Source: Metridium senile
Taxonomy: Eukaryota; Cnidaria; Anthozoa; Actiniaria; Metridiidae
Assembly (NCBI GenBank): GCA_949775045.1
Contig: OX459101.1
Coordinates: forward strand, 15,064,942 to 15,128,941
DNA: 64,000 bases
Reading direction: 5' to 3'
Below are positions 38,745-60,519 of the stretch, piece after piece. Positions within the stretch are counted from its first letter, which is position 1. Each line of letters opens with the position of its first letter. Below the pieces are notes generated by a model. It was not told where the DNA came from and made no database searches. It saw only the letters and a list, made by a program, of their open reading frames with translations. The position numbers were made by a program, and so were the translations under genes.

Positions 38745-38829
38745 TATATGTACAAATAGTCAATTAATATGCTAATACAAATATTCACATTCACAAAGCA
38801 TTTATTAATAAACGAAATACAAAGTTAAC

Positions 38830-39624
38830 ATGCCGAATACATACTACGATAGGCTGCAGGCTCGACGAGGTTCAGTTCCACTTCTTCCAGCAATTAAAGA
38901 CGAAAACGAACCGGAAAATGACATCCAAGATTTCTGCGAGGCTCTCTTTGGTACAACCGATGGACCAGAGTTTGCAGATCATCAAAAAGTGCGTTATTTT
39001 GAAGGGGCTTTTTACGAAAACCCCGAGAAACGTCTAGGAATAACACAGACTAATAGTGGACTGGGTGGTAAAGCTAGATTTAACTGGCGACGGGGCTCAG
39101 GTGGAGTATTTTCTTTGGGGAAAAAGCAAAACACCTCAAAACAAAAACCAAGAAGGAGTAAACAAAAACCAGCAAATAGAAATTCGCTGCCTGGACAAAC
39201 CAACGAAAGGAACAATTCCTGGAATGATTGCCCTGAAATCATTGACCTGACCACTGAAGAAGACGTCCAGAAACTTGCACTCGAATTTTTCTCTCAACAG
39301 ATGAAAATGGACAATGAAACGCTAGAGAAAACGCTAGAAAGAATTTACGGAGGAGCAGACTTGGAAAGCAAATGCTTAGAGTTTGCACAAGTTGGCAACT
39401 GCAAGCCAGTTTTTCAACAGTCAAAATGGCAGACATCTTTACCAGCTATTGATGTAAGCAAGGCGGACAACAAAGAGGATGTAAAGAAGAATGAAACGAT
39501 GAAACTGCCGAGTATCTTTCAAGTCTTTTACTCAAATCCTGTTGGACCAAAAATTCTTCAAAAAGACTCAACAAAATTAAAGTCCAGCTTTAACTATCAA
39601 AGGAAAAGATATAGCTACAGCTGA
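38830..39624 (+). CDS. Unrecognised 264-residue protein with SUMO-interacting-like motif
   Basis: An intact single frame from a true ATG (AACATGC). The N-terminal third is acidic (EDxxENDIQDFCEALFG-like). The middle is basic and Lys/Gln/Asn-rich (KKQNTSKQKPRRSKQKPANR), likely disordered and nuclear. EIIDLTTEED follows, matching the (I/V)-I-D-L-T plus acidic pattern of SUMO-interacting motifs. The next stretch (VQKLALEFFSQQMKMDNETL) looks helical, and the tail is basic and ends RKRYSYS. No signal peptide or membrane segment. I do not recognise a family. Length, codon balance and absence of repeats favour a real gene; an intronless lineage-specific protein is the simplest reading. An AATAAA lies at 39994-39999. 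Confidence 0.7.
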   Translation: MPNTYYDRLQARRGSVPLLPAIKDENEPENDIQDFCEALFGTTDGPEFADHQKVRYFEGAFYENPEKRLGITQTNSGLGGKARFNWRRGSGGVFSLGKKQNTSKQKPRRSKQKPANRNSLPGQTNERNNSWNDCPEIIDLTTEEDVQKLALEFFSQQMKMDNETLEKTLERIYGGADLESKCLEFAQVGNCKPVFQQSKWQTSLPAIDVSKADNKEDVKKNETMKLPSIFQVFYSNPVGPKILQKDSTKLKSSFNYQRKRYSYS

Positions 39625-39718
39625 GCGAGAGCATCGATTCAACGATAATTCTATGTTGGAAAATGTCGGAAAGTACGCTTATTTTACAATTGCAAGTTAA
39701 TTGCAGCAGTTCTGAGTC

Positions 39719-39860
39719 ACCCACGCCTGTTCACCGAAAAACGTTTTTGTCTATAGAATATATTGATTTTGATGGACGTCAGCCAACGATATTTCCATGG
39801 AAACTCAGCCAAAATTGCCTGTTGCCGAATGGCGATGAAAAAGCTATATTGTTTTGATGT
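39719..39860. mobile_element. Solo arm of the ACACGCCTGTTCACC MITE
   Basis: ACCCACGCCTGTTCACCGAA, GATTTTGATGGACGTCAGCC and CCATGGAAACTCAGCCAAAA match arms of the 17593 and 32492 copies. The other arm is missing. Confidence 0.65.
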
Positions 39861-40762
39861 ACTCATTGCTAGAAATTTGGGTCATTGTACAGCGGTTTTC
39901 TTCGGCTCAGATTTTATACGGCTAAAACTCCAAACTTCCGCAATATGATGATTGGGAACCCTGTTTTCAATCCCACAATGCATTTGGAGTAAAAATAAAC
40001 AAAATGGCGGACCCAAGAAAGCTTCCAAGAGTTTGTTTCTTTGTTTTATTTTATTTACAACTTGAAGATGGATAAAAACATGGCGCCGTTTCTTTGTTTT
40101 TTTGCAAATGTTCACAGCCTTCAAGAAGAAAATTGGACAGTTATTCTACGCATGTTTTTGGCTATTTGGACTGTTTAAACAGTGTACTATTGAGATCGAT
40201 TCGCGCACTCATCGTAAATGATAATCTTCTACTTCAAATTGAACGAAAAGTACATGGAGGTTGGACGATTTCAAAGGAGATGTATGGCAAATTGAGTGCT
40301 TACATATGAAAACTACCAACAGCTCAGGAAGGAATGCTGCTGTTTATTGTGAATCATTTTTGCAGTGAGTACAAAGATTTATATGTACTTTCATAGTTTT
40401 CATTCGCGCACCGAGTGCAGTATGCTTACTTCGTCCACAAATACTCAAAATATATTATTTGCCATACATTTTCTTATAAAAAGTGGCAGCCATTTTGTTT
40501 ATTTTTGCGTGCTACAACGCATGCGCGTCGCCATCTTGACCCAAACCACTGCCACAATGGAACTGCGTGATAAGCGTGAAAACCTTTGCACATTGTATTA
40601 TTGTTACAGCCTTTTGCACAAATATGACAAGCAAAAGATGAGAATATCACAACAAGATAATAATGATATGTAAAAAAATCAGTGACAAAAAATTATATAT
40701 TGTTTTCAAAGGCACGGAAATTTTTTGTTGTGTCATTTCCAATTGTGTGCAGCCCTATATAA
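39861..40762. other. Intergenic, no gene supported
   Basis: TCCCACAATGCA at 39971 and several small frames (40094-40309, 40365-40673) without domain or context. Their ATGs are not supported by anything else. Confidence 0.4.
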
Positions 40763-40962
40763 GGCCTCGTCTACACGAATCCGATCCGGCTGAAACCGCA
40801 TAGAAATATTTGCGTCCACACGAATCCGCGTATTCGGAGGATTCAAGTAAAAGTATGCGGTTTCGGTGACCGGATTCACTGGATTCGTGTGGACGATAGG
40901 TCGATTCGCATCAAAAAGTATGCGGTTTCAAAAGTATCCGGATCCGTGTAAACGGGGTCTAA
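40763..40962. mobile_element. Miniature inverted-repeat element, copy 2 (inverse of 309-512)
   Basis: GGCCTCGTCTACACGAATCC at the left and GGATCCGTGTAAACGGGGTC at the right. The interior matches copy 1 in reverse order, including GTATGCGGTTTC repeats. Confidence 0.75.
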
Positions 40963-41507
40963 ACTTTGATGCAACTTATCCTACATAACTACATGCGGTT
41001 GTAAGACATGTGTAAACACTATTTTGTACCATGCATGCACTTCTATACTTCTATACTTCTATACTTTAAAAAACGGAAACATTGCTGCTTAGGGGGGGGG
41101 GGGGGGGGTTGGGAGGGGGATGTGTTTTAATGTTGTGAATATTTTCTATGTATTTTCAAATGACATGCATGCAGAAATGAATTTGAATGCCGCTAATATT
41201 ACAATAAGCAACATTCCTTTTACCCTTAGCTTTATCACCACTGGCGGATAATGCTTTATTATATATATAACTAGAATTTCATACAATAAATCTCTATTAT
41301 AAAAATCTCTATGCTTTATATTTCACTGGTGAAAAATGCAATACGACCAATCAGCGTCGCGTACAGCTTTTCACAGTGTAAAAATATAACCAATCAAAAT
41401 TTAGAGTTGACCAAACCAACCAATCATAAAACGAGCAACTGTGACATTTAAATGGCTTCCCGCCAAAACAAAATTGCGTTTTCTGTAGCTTTGTTGATGT
41501 GAACAAA

Positions 41508-41917
41508 ATGGCGAGTCGTTTTGTGTCACTAGATGTGCCGGTAGATGAGTTTATTCAAAACCAAGAAAACAAAAACACACTAAGCAAGACGAAGAGAGAC
41601 CTGGCTTTATTGACTGAATATCTTCAGTTGAAACAAAAAATGTGCAGCAAAACCTGGAAGAAATCCAGCCAAGAGATTTAGACGAGCTGCTTTCTGCTTT
41701 TCTCGTTGAAGTAGGGAAGAAAGATGGGGATGAATACGAACCGACGACTTTAAGGTCGTTCATATCGAGCTTTGACCGTTACTTACGAAAGACAGACTAC
41801 CCAACAACGATAATAGAAGGGCAAGAATTCAGACGAACAAGGGAAGCTTTTCGTGAAGAAACGACAACTAAGCGCCGCCGTCGTTATTGCATCTTGGATT
41901 CGCCGGACAGCGACTAA
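41508..41917 (+). pseudogene. Frameshifted Crypton-derived / QRICH1-ZMYM-type protein fragment
   Basis: From ATG 41508 the first frame (MASRFVSLDVPVDEFI..., TKRDLALLTEYLQLKQK) ends early. A second frame, offset by one base, continues at once as NLEEIQPRDLDELLSAFLVE, then VGKKDGDEYEPTTLRSFISS and FDRYLRK, ending CILDSPDSD. Together they have the TKRD...LDELLxxFxxxxxKKDGxxYEPxxLRSxxSSxxRxLR pattern of the N-terminal tyrosine-recombinase-like region found in Cryptons and in QRICH1/ZMYM/KCTD1-related host genes. The shift falls on an A6 run (41635-41640); one extra A would restore one frame. The catalytic recombinase part is absent. It could be a decayed gene, a sequencing error in the homopolymer, or an exon followed by unseen ones. 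Confidence 0.75.
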
Positions 41918-42162
41918 TGAAAAACAATCAAAGTACATTTCTAATATTTATATTGACTTTTTGTATATCCATTTTCCTTTTATAAACTGACATGCGGAGT
42001 TTTTCAATTTAATTGTGTATAGTTGACATTGCATGCATCTACTTAACTTATAAACTTAAAACTTACGAAAGTTTCGACAAAAAATTTGTCATTTTCTCAA
42101 TCAAAATAAACGTGTTTGTATGTGAATTCTAGTTATATATATAATAAAGAGAAAACATCATA

Positions 42163-42292
42163 GAAAGTGCTTTGTACGGGGTTATTTTCACTCGTTGTTT
42201 GTGTAAAAACACTCACTCGCTCGAAGACTCGCTCGTTCGTGTTTTACACAAACAACTCGTGAATATAACCCCGTACGCCGCACTTTCTATGA
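42163..42292. repeat. Long hairpin / short palindromic element
   Basis: AGAAAGTGCTTTGTACGGGG and CCCCGTACGCCGCACTTTCT, with AACACTCACTCG and GTTTTACACAAACAACTCGT arms, around a CGCTCGAAGACTCGCTCG centre. Confidence 0.7.
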
Positions 42293-42589
42293 AGTAATCT
42301 ATATTTATCATATGACAAACAACGATTAAAATATATAACACAATCACTAAAGCCCTGCCTATTAGAAATAAGCCTCCACCTCCATTCCCTAATTTTCTAT
42401 TTCAAGCTGTTCTTGTTATTATTGCAATTTTCAAGAAATGGCTCGCTTCTAAGCCTTCACAACCGCCATTCCCAGCCTGGATGCTGCAGTTCATAATCGT
42501 TATAGATTCATACTTCTCATTGCAACAAAGTCTAATGCAGAGCCTATTTCCATGGTTTAGACCGACCAGAAACCAAGGTCGAGATTACT

Positions 42590-42960
42590 ATAGCACCATT
42601 AAAAAAGATCCACGTAAACTTTCAATTGGTATAACACTGGAGAGACGATTGGGTCTTTTGAGAGTCTAGTTTACACTATTGGTTGGGAAGTGAGTGCCCC
42701 AAGATGCGTGACACATCCACTGACCTCGCACAAATCGAAGGCGACGATGTCTCTTGGTCATTCATAACCGCATTTTACTGGTTTTGTTATGGTTAAGAAC
42801 TTATCCAACTTACGCTGTTTTGGCAGCAGATTTCAATATTAGTGTAACAACCGTGTTCGAAGAAATCTACCATGTTTTGCCTATTCTCTTTATTAACTAT
42901 CAAAGATTTGTTAGTTGGCCCAATCTTGTTCAGTGGTCTAGATTTGTTAATAATGTGTGT
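42590..42960 (+). pseudogene. PIF/Harbinger-like transposase N-terminal fragment
   Basis: One frame has FNWYNTGETIGSFESLVYTI and HKSKATMSLG. After a frame break comes NRILLVLLWLRTYPTYAVLA, ADFNISVTTVFEEIYHVLPI and SWPNLVQW. This resembles the helix-turn-helix region preceding the DDE domain in PIF/Harbinger-type (DDE_Tnp_4) transposases, with the WLRxYPTYxxLAxxFxxSxSTV pattern. No DDE catalytic region follows. Confidence 0.7.
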
Positions 42961-43239
42961 TTTTCAATCTACTGATACCAAAATGTATATACCCTTCTAT
43001 GCAAACACAGTTTTTATATCGTATCCCCTCCCCCCTGCCATATGCAATATTTTGGGTAGCATGTGCATGCGTTTTGAATGTTGGAAATGACCTGTGTGAG
43101 AATGAAGAGTTATGTTCTTTTTCCTTCGTTTGTTTTCGTGGGCGTAGTATTTTGATCACTTTCTATCGAAAGCTAAATAAATAATCATTACAATAATAGA
43201 TGCCCTCACCCCCATTATAAGTGATCTTAAAAAAATATA

Positions 43240-43311
43240 CCCCCCCCCCCCGGTTTTGAGAATTGTACTCCCCCCCCCACCCCCCCCCCCCCCCCACCCA
43301 CCCCCTGCGAC
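43240..43311. repeat. C-rich tract
   Basis: Several C8-C15 runs separated by A or T. The minus strand is G-rich and could form G-quadruplexes. Other homopolymer C/G tracts: 37267-37286, 41091-41108, 52407-52418, 55085-55131 and 58274-58308. Confidence 0.85.
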
Positions 43312-44077
43312 GTAATAAGCGATCGCTCTCGTGCTCGTCTACAAAGCTTTAGGTCCCTATTGTTAGCTAAAGGCGCGCTTCACATTTGACTAGTTTTACA
43401 CAATAGACCATCGGCTTGTGCCAAAAGCTATCATTTGCCGCTAAAACAAAAATCTCTATTAACATACATTTGTTAGGATTCTTTTTTTCTCTTTCTCTTA
43501 CTTCAGTTAATCTTTAGTTGACCTAATTAGCTTTTATTTTATTTATCAGTTTTTTTAATGGTCATTCTAATATAGATGAGTACATTCTGTGATTTTAACT
43601 CATCTTTAATCAGTTTACATACAAGCAATCAGTTCAATTCATATGCTTGAACATAGCATTTTCTTATGATTGTTGTAATACACGTTTATAACGAAACGAT
43701 TGTTGTTAGAACATTCACTGGCATTCGTTTCTCCCTGCTTGTCGTTTTCATCTGTTTTGAACCTCCACAATTTCAACTGATGGATTGAACTGAATAAACA
43801 AAACTACTACAAATTTATTACAAATCTCTCTCCCTTGGGGTTTATGTAATAGATAACGATCGATGATACCACTTTCATACCCACAATAAGACTGCTAAAT
43901 TAATGTAATGATAATATGTCGATTCATTAATCGGACAAATTACCGCCTATAAGTAATTAGACTGCTGAAGTCATGAATTATTAATTTGTTTGAGAAACCA
44001 CATCAAAAACTCGTGCTTCGTGTTTCATCAGGGGAATCCAAACACCTCGAAACAGATAAAAGCACTCGGCCTGGTAA
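43312..44077. other. Intergenic, no gene seen
   Basis: AT-rich; no element boundary or exon recognised. Confidence 0.45.
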
Positions 44078-44165
44078 TGTTACACGGGACAACTCGCAAC
44101 AACAACTTTCCGCGCAACAAATGTTGCACGGAAAGTTGTCTCGTGTAACATGGCGCGCGGTCACA
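44078..44165. repeat. Inverted repeat with GTTACACGGGACAACT arms
   Basis: TGTTACACGGGACAACTCGC and ACTTTCCGCGCAACAAATGT face their complements (AGTTGTCTCGTGTAACA). Probably a small inverted-repeat element. Confidence 0.65.
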
Positions 44166-44399
44166 ACTTTTAGCAATAGAATTAGCATAAAATAATACAA
44201 AATAGTATTACTAATTTTTCATGCTTTTACTGAATGCACTCTACTGCTCCTGGCGACTTAATTGATAACTTTATTGTCCTTAAGAAATGCTCTAGTAATC
44301 ATGGAATTAAAACCTTTCCTGAATCGACAGTCGGATTCCATCCGATCTAAATTATTTACAAAAATTAGTTTCTTTATAAGCGAACTTTCTGCATATTGT

Positions 44400-44480
44400 A
44401 ATTACTATTTTTTCATAATGGAGCGTGATGGCTCCGAAACGTCATAAAATTATTTCCTTACTTACTCTCATTTTTACTTC
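44400..44480 (+). repeat. Retroelement-like terminus with GGCTCCGAAACGTC
   Basis: AATGGAGCGTGATGGCTCCG-AAACGTCATAAAA forms a GGAGC/GCTCC hairpin next to GAAACGTC, as in other Penelope-type terminal fragments. Short and tentative. Confidence 0.35.
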
Positions 44481-46377
44481 TTTATGTGTTTGTTATCTGA
44501 TTCATAGCCAGAAAAACCGAACGGTCATGCGCATTAGTAACGCGACACTTAGAAAAAAATCGACAGGCTTACGCTCTCAAGTTAAAATGTAGGGAATGTA
44601 GGGAACCAGAATTTCCTATCCTTGATAACTCGGCAACCGCGTCATTAAAATAACTTTTCTCCCTCTAGATTGATTAACCTAATTACATGCTATAATAAAA
44701 ACACAGAAACAACTCCAAAACGTTAAAATGTGTGACGTCGGTTTTACAACTTATAACTTTGTATGGTTTCCAGCCCTCATTCCTTTGTCAAATGACCGAT
44801 TTGCTCAAAATTACTCTATTATTACTGTCTCAAGCTAAGGGCCAATATGTTTATTGTCTGTTTTCCCCCTCTGGTTTGATTCATTGGTCATATATATGTT
44901 AATATGGTCTCCCCATTTTCAAATGAATCGGCCACAAATTCAGGTTTCAAGACATTGGCAATGTTTTGTTGACGTGCGTTCTTTGTTTGCACCAAACAGT
45001 CATCACAATAGAGCGTAATTATAAGCTATTGTATTTGAGTCGCGATATTCACATATGTGACACATTCTTTGTATTTCAATAACAAAATTAATATTCAAGA
45101 ACGCACGAACGGCAATTTAGAAAAAAACATTGATATGGAAAAATATTATTCCATCGTAGCTCACTACAGCGTGAATTATCTCGCCCCTGAAGCCGATTAA
45201 ATGATATCTTTCTATTTTCATTCCTGCGCCAAGTTTATCAGTGAAATAGCATAAGTACCGTAAGCAAATCATATTTGACAAAAGACAATGCATTTGATTG
45301 ACATCTATATATGCTTGATAAAATCTGCATATTAGGCTCCTCCCCATTTGGTTCGACTTTTCTGGCGATGTTATAAAAACGTCCGGCAGAGTATTGCCAA
45401 AACAAAACAGGAAACCACAATCTCTATTGGTTGATTTGTGTCCATTAAGTAACGTCGCTGACAGATACATGAAGTGGGTGTCAATGTTAACAAAACTTTT
45501 AAAGCCCGATTTCTAGCTTTCAATTTTGCGCATACTAGTCAACTTTAAGGTATCAGAAGGGGTTGGGGACCTCTACGCACGCAAATTCAAATTAGGAGCA
45601 AGCTTTGTAACATATTCCGGTAAAAGTATATATTTTTTAAAAGCTGAATAAATGTTGTTTTTGAAAATTAATTCAAAATGTTCAATATTTAAAACGATAA
45701 AAAAATATTTCGACTAAAGCGTGTTTTGACCGTACTTCGTTTGAAAAGCCCTAAATCTGTCAGGATTTCCGTCTCAGTAATAAAAATCACGTTAGCAGAC
45801 TACTATTACATCAATCTCTAAAACGGTGCCAACAACTTTTGATTTTTGTTTTCGTTGTTGAGATATTGCTTGGTTTGTACACTTATAGGCGATAAATTCG
45901 AACATCGATATTTGAGACTTAATAGCGGCTGATCTAAAGCAGTTAATCTTAGAAATTAGCGCAAACACTACTCAACTCATCAAAACGAAAACCGTGTGAG
46001 CGTTTATCGATTGATAGCGTGTCTTTTTATTTATGAAGTCGAATATTAACTAAACATTGAATATTTACGTTTCGTTACTTGACTCTAAATAACTTCTAAA
46101 CTAAGTAAAATATTAAGAAACGCTCACATATTCTCGGAGATCAATATATGCTGACAAACATTATGCATTAAAATTCAGCAAAAGACAGATAGTTTTTCTA
46201 GGTTATCCTTTTAAACAAAGACACCCGATATCACTTAGAGTCTTTCTCACTCACTACAAATTATGTTTTTACAGAAAAAAAACTCATTACTTAAAAATCA
46301 TTACTTATCAGATAACAAACGTTCATAAAATACTTTTTAGGGCAAGAAGTACCCTGAGAAAACTGACGTTGTTTCAC
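44481..46377. other. Intergenic, no gene supported
   Basis: A 117-residue minus-strand frame at 45117-45470 has no recognisable motif and poor context. No repeats were clearly bounded. Confidence 0.45.
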
Positions 46378-48515
46378 TCCTCGTCCCCCCGCGAAACTAA
46401 CGTCTGAGCAACGAGCAGGGAAATTCCATACTGATGACGTAGCGCTACCGAGATCAAATTATCAATACACGCGTGGATATCCAATATGTCGGCCGTTAAT
46501 CGAACTGGCTGTGGATTCCGAGTTGTATTAAATCTTACATTAAAGACGCGATGTGTTTCAATAAGTCAACTGGGTTTCAGGAAAAAATCTATCTATCATT
46601 GTCCATGGCTTTGTTGAAGCATACCCGGGATAATATATCCATGGTGGAGCAATGCCATGCTATTAATACTTATAGTTTATATTTGCCCTTTGGTCTCTCT
46701 ATTAATGAAAGGATAAGTAATGTATCTGGAAAATCATAACCTTAGTGAGGCTCATTTCTTCTCACATCAGTCCGAGAGAGTTTCCAACAAGAAGGCAGGA
46801 AACGTACTATAGTTTAGTGTAGAAAACATGCCCAAACGGTTAACGCGGCTAGCAGAATAATGATGCTTTATTCGAAGGCCGATTGCTTCAAAAATCCGAT
46901 CTTATATATTATCCCTCGATACTTTCAATACTTTTTAGAAGGCATTTTGTTTTCTTTACTGACGGAGACAAGTCTTACAGAGGTATGAAGGATTGTACAT
47001 GTTTACGTATTAATTAAATGCAATTCGTCAAACGACTAGCCTGTGTAGCGGCTCTTTAAAAGCCGCTACGTTGGCTATCAAACGACAAAATACATTCAAT
47101 TCCACTGCTTGGTATCGTGTATTCAATAAACTTTAAATATTATACACAATCAATTAATATGTGTATAGCATACATCAAAATCAGAACTAAAGTTTATATT
47201 CTAGAGGTCAACAAGCCGGCCACACGCAGTTCGTGTGCTAATGTATTGATGTTTATATTCAGCCAATCACAGGCGCTACCCAAATCTCGGTAGCGCTACG
47301 TCATCAGTATGGAATAGCTCTTATCGTAGATGTACACGCCGTTCCGACAATCCAGCGGTATCGCCATGAGCGTAACATGAAAACGAGGCTCTCGGGCCAA
47401 GATTTGCTTCGCTAGCAAAGAGTTTACTGCAAATCAACACATCATCGCATCATTTTGATAGATATATTCGATATAGAAAGTTATTTCTGCCTCCACAACT
47501 ATGGTCAACTGTTACAGAGTCTGTTAAGAAGTTCTAAAGTAGAATATAGTGGTTTGTCATGTCATTTACTACAACTATCGAACAAGAAGCCAGCTCGCTG
47601 AACGACTCATCAAAATACGTCGACATTCTTACTTCTTACTCCAATCCAACATACGCAGTCTGAATGCTTTATTAAACCACTTGGAAGCCAGATAATTTGT
47701 CAGAAACGAGGATGTACTTCTGTTGCTTCTTATTTCTTGAGTAGATCATCAATCTTCCTTTAACTATAGTTATCGCTGGTTCTAGCTATTCATCGTAAGT
47801 CTCAACAGCTTCGTGACTTTTAGTTTCGAAAAAATAATGATTTACAACTAAATGTAATCCTTTTTAGAGTTTCGTCAGGACTAGATTTTTTTTTTTTTTT
47901 TTGCATAAGAATGAGAGGTATGAAGAGTTCTTGTTGAAGCCGTCTTGAACTGTAATACGTTTATGTTGTAATACGCATTGCCCGGTAACAATGCTTTTTT
48001 CGACTTTTTCTACTGTTGACACGGACTTTGTTTGTGCGTAGTTTGTGGTTTTCCAGGATTCTGTTCTTCAATTAGTTTAATAAAGCATTCAGATTTGAAA
48101 TGTTTGCCTTAAATCTACGGGAATGTCTGGTAGCCGGATTGTACTTTCGACTATATTGACGAGTCATTCAGCGAGTGACTTCTTGTTCGATAATTGTAGT
48201 AAATGCCATGATAAACCACTGTATTCTACTTTAGAACTTCTGTTCATGCATCCAAAGACTCGGTATAGTGGTTGGCCATAGTTGGGAATGCAGAAATAAC
48301 TTTCTATATCGAATATATCTATCAAAATGATGCGATGATGTGTTGATTTGCAGTAAACTCTTTGCTAGCGAAGCAAATCTTGGCCCGAGAGCCTCGTTTT
48401 CATGTTACGCTCATGGCGATACCGCTGGATTGTCGGAGTGGCGTGTACATCTACGATAAGAGCTATTGCCCGGCTCGTTGCTCAGACGTTAGTTTCGCGG
48501 GAGCACGAGGAGCGA
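46378..48515. mobile_element. Outer long element whose right arm is split by a foldback
   Basis: Left arm (46378-46455): GCGAAACTAACGTCTGAGCA, ACGAGCAGGGAAATTCCATA, CTGATGACGTAGCGCTACC. Its complement is in two pieces: GGTAGCGCTACGTCATCAGT-ATGGAA at 47288-47314, and GGCTCGTTGCTCAGACGTTA-GTTTCGCGGG at 48471-48500. The gap is exactly the foldback at 47317-48463. No transposase is recognised inside. Confidence 0.75.
47317..48463. mobile_element. 1.15-kb foldback element with about 300-bp arms
   Basis: GCTCTTATCGTAGATGTACA and its complement TGTACATCTACGATAAGAGC end the element, bordered by TA. Arms extend through ATCGCCATGAGCGTAACATG, GCTTCGCTAGCAAAGAGTTT and AAGTTATTTCTGC. Near the centre, AACAAGAAGCCAGCTCGCTG / CAGCGAGTGACTTCTTGTTC and ACTCATCAAAATACGTCGAC / GTCGACT-like segments mirror each other. 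A one-arm copy is at 51645-51950. Confidence 0.82.
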
Positions 48516-48576
48516 AACAACGTCTGAGCAACGAGCCGGCAAGAAGTGATTAACATGTCGAACAAAAATAAGATTA

Positions 48577-49202
48577 TAGTCAAACAAGCTCACGCGTTGA
48601 CCCCTAGAGTCGATTAATGATTTGAATGTTTGATTGTCGATTTCATTTTTCAGTTGAATTTTGCATCGTCGAAAACGAAGACTGCAAAATTCAAATCAAA
48701 TTCGAATTTTGATTGGTTAATGATTAACACAAGAAGACCAAGAATGCTTGGCGGCTAGGAATCTTTTCCGTGTTTACGTGCCAGGAAGGCATTTATCGAA
48801 TACTTTTCGACAAGATATCGTTTAACTAAGCAACAGTTGTTTATCTAATGAAGATATTTGATTCCTTCAATCGACAATATCTAACTGGGAGTCTAGAAGA
48901 CACTTGAAGAAGAAAATACAAGGAGTTTACTAACGATAACATTCGTCAAGTGATTGAAATTGAAGCTCAAAAACTCCAGCGTTCATGGTCATGAAATTTG
49001 ACATATAGACTTCTTCTCCAAGGTTTTTACCCACCTTTGTTTTATCTGATTTATTTTATCAAATCACAAGTCGAATTTCGAACTGATTCTTTGTTTTAAT
49101 ATTGCAATATTCGGTTAATCCCATTCGCACAAATAAAATGAATAATCGACTAATGATTTGATTAATCCACTCTAGGGGTCAACGCGTGAGCTTGTTTGAC
49201 TG
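48577..49202. mobile_element. Tc1/mariner-like non-autonomous element, copy 2 (626 bp)
   Basis: Same ends, target TA and orientation as 29250-29863. Very similar throughout, with a 12-bp difference near 48710-48730 accounting for the length change. Confidence 0.85.
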
Positions 49203-50743
49203 TAAATCAAATAGTAAAGCAAGTAAATCAAAAAAACATCAAAAGTTATCTCATAAACGAGCCAAGCAATAATAGGATTATAGGATTATAATGTCACTTT
49301 TCAAGCTAGCTAAATTTGTTTTCAATAAAAACGAATTTATTTTAATCTCTGGAAGTATGTAACATTATGATTTTTTTGGTTTCAATAATCAAAAGTTTAT
49401 GTTATAAATGTTATTATCTTTAAATAAAAAAAACATCAGCCAATTTTTTTGCTTAAAGGTTCACAGTAACTTGTAGGTGAACTACGACTTGGTAGACCCT
49501 TGGTTGCCCCATCATGTTATGGGCCTGTCACAACATTATTAAAGTGAAAGTACGTACTTTAAGGATATACAGGACACAATTCACCTCAAAGTACACGTTT
49601 TTTTAAAACACAAACTAAATCAAACAACAGATTGAAATCCACAACCTTATAAAAAATTGAGTTCAAAAATATTTTTTGCAAAGAAGATATAAATGAAAAA
49701 GCATTTTTGATAGTCTAATGAATGCGTTGGAATATTGACAGGAGCTGTCAAAATTTGTTATCTTAGAGGTCACGACCACATGGTATCATGTTGTTACAGC
49801 GAAAACAAACTGAACAGAGTAAGCTAAAACCAAACTAAACTGCAACAACATGCAAAGTTTTTGATATTTATTTTGATAATTCATCATTCTACTAGCTCTT
49901 AGAGTTTTTAGAGTTCTAGATCATCTTAGTCATGTTACGATCAGTCAAGGATCACATTTCTTACGTGACGCATATTGACTTACAAAGCCTAAAACTTGTC
50001 AACATCGAGTAAATAATCTTTTAATCCTATTAAAACAAAACTACAAATTTCTCAGTAGTAGAATTTGATAAAATGTACAACTTTAAAAGGTTTATTTGCC
50101 GAGATTTTTCGACCAATTAACGCGAAAATCGTCATGATGACTCAAACATATCTCAAGTTTCAAAGTGTGCCTGCGTTTGTTCTTTTTCGTTTTTTTTCGT
50201 CAGATATTAGTCATTTACTAAAGAATGCACTGAAAAATATGTAGGTTGAACTTAAAAAATCAATAAAAAAATTAACGAAGCGCCAAAAGACAAATCGCAG
50301 GCACACTTTGATAGTTCAATATATGTACAATAATAAGATTAAAACATTTGATCCGTTCACATTAACACTTCTGCAAATAAACATCTTGCGCTAAGACAAC
50401 ACTCTCTTACTGTATGCCCGATTTCTCCAAAACTAATAAGTTTTATCTAAAACTTCAACTAAATATGTAATCTTTATCATTTGAGCTTTCAGGAAATGTA
50501 TACTTTGTAGGGAAATTGATGTAAACTAAACGCGTTAAGAGCGTTTTAAAAAAAACGTCCCGATAGTGTCCTGTATATCCTTAATTCCTCGGGTTATCTT
50601 TATTATTTTTTTTTTATTCCGAGGTGCATGGAGCTCGAGAAAAATGTGGGAGAAGTGATTAGGTACCAATATAAGCGAATGTACCTCAACTAAAATGCAA
50701 AACTGTACAATTTTCTCAACTAACTTTGACGTCGGTTGTGGTG
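49203..50743. other. Intergenic / 3' flank of the PAN-EGF-SRCR gene
   Basis: No exon recognised. On the minus strand an AATAAA hexamer (50599-50604) lies about 140 bp past the SRCR stop codon and is a plausible poly(A) signal. AAGGATATACAGGACAC near 49561 and GTGTCCTGTATATCCTT near 50567 are complementary and may mark ends of an eroded element. Confidence 0.5.
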
Positions 50744-60455
<9,712 letters not shown>

Positions 60456-60519
60456 GGTTGATGAAAACTAAAAACGTACAAAAAATTGTCATTAATAAAT
60501 TTGTTTGTTAGTTTTACAA

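Noticed and set aside
45117..45470. 117-residue minus-strand protein
   Set aside because: No domain, no splice context and random-looking composition in AT-rich DNA.
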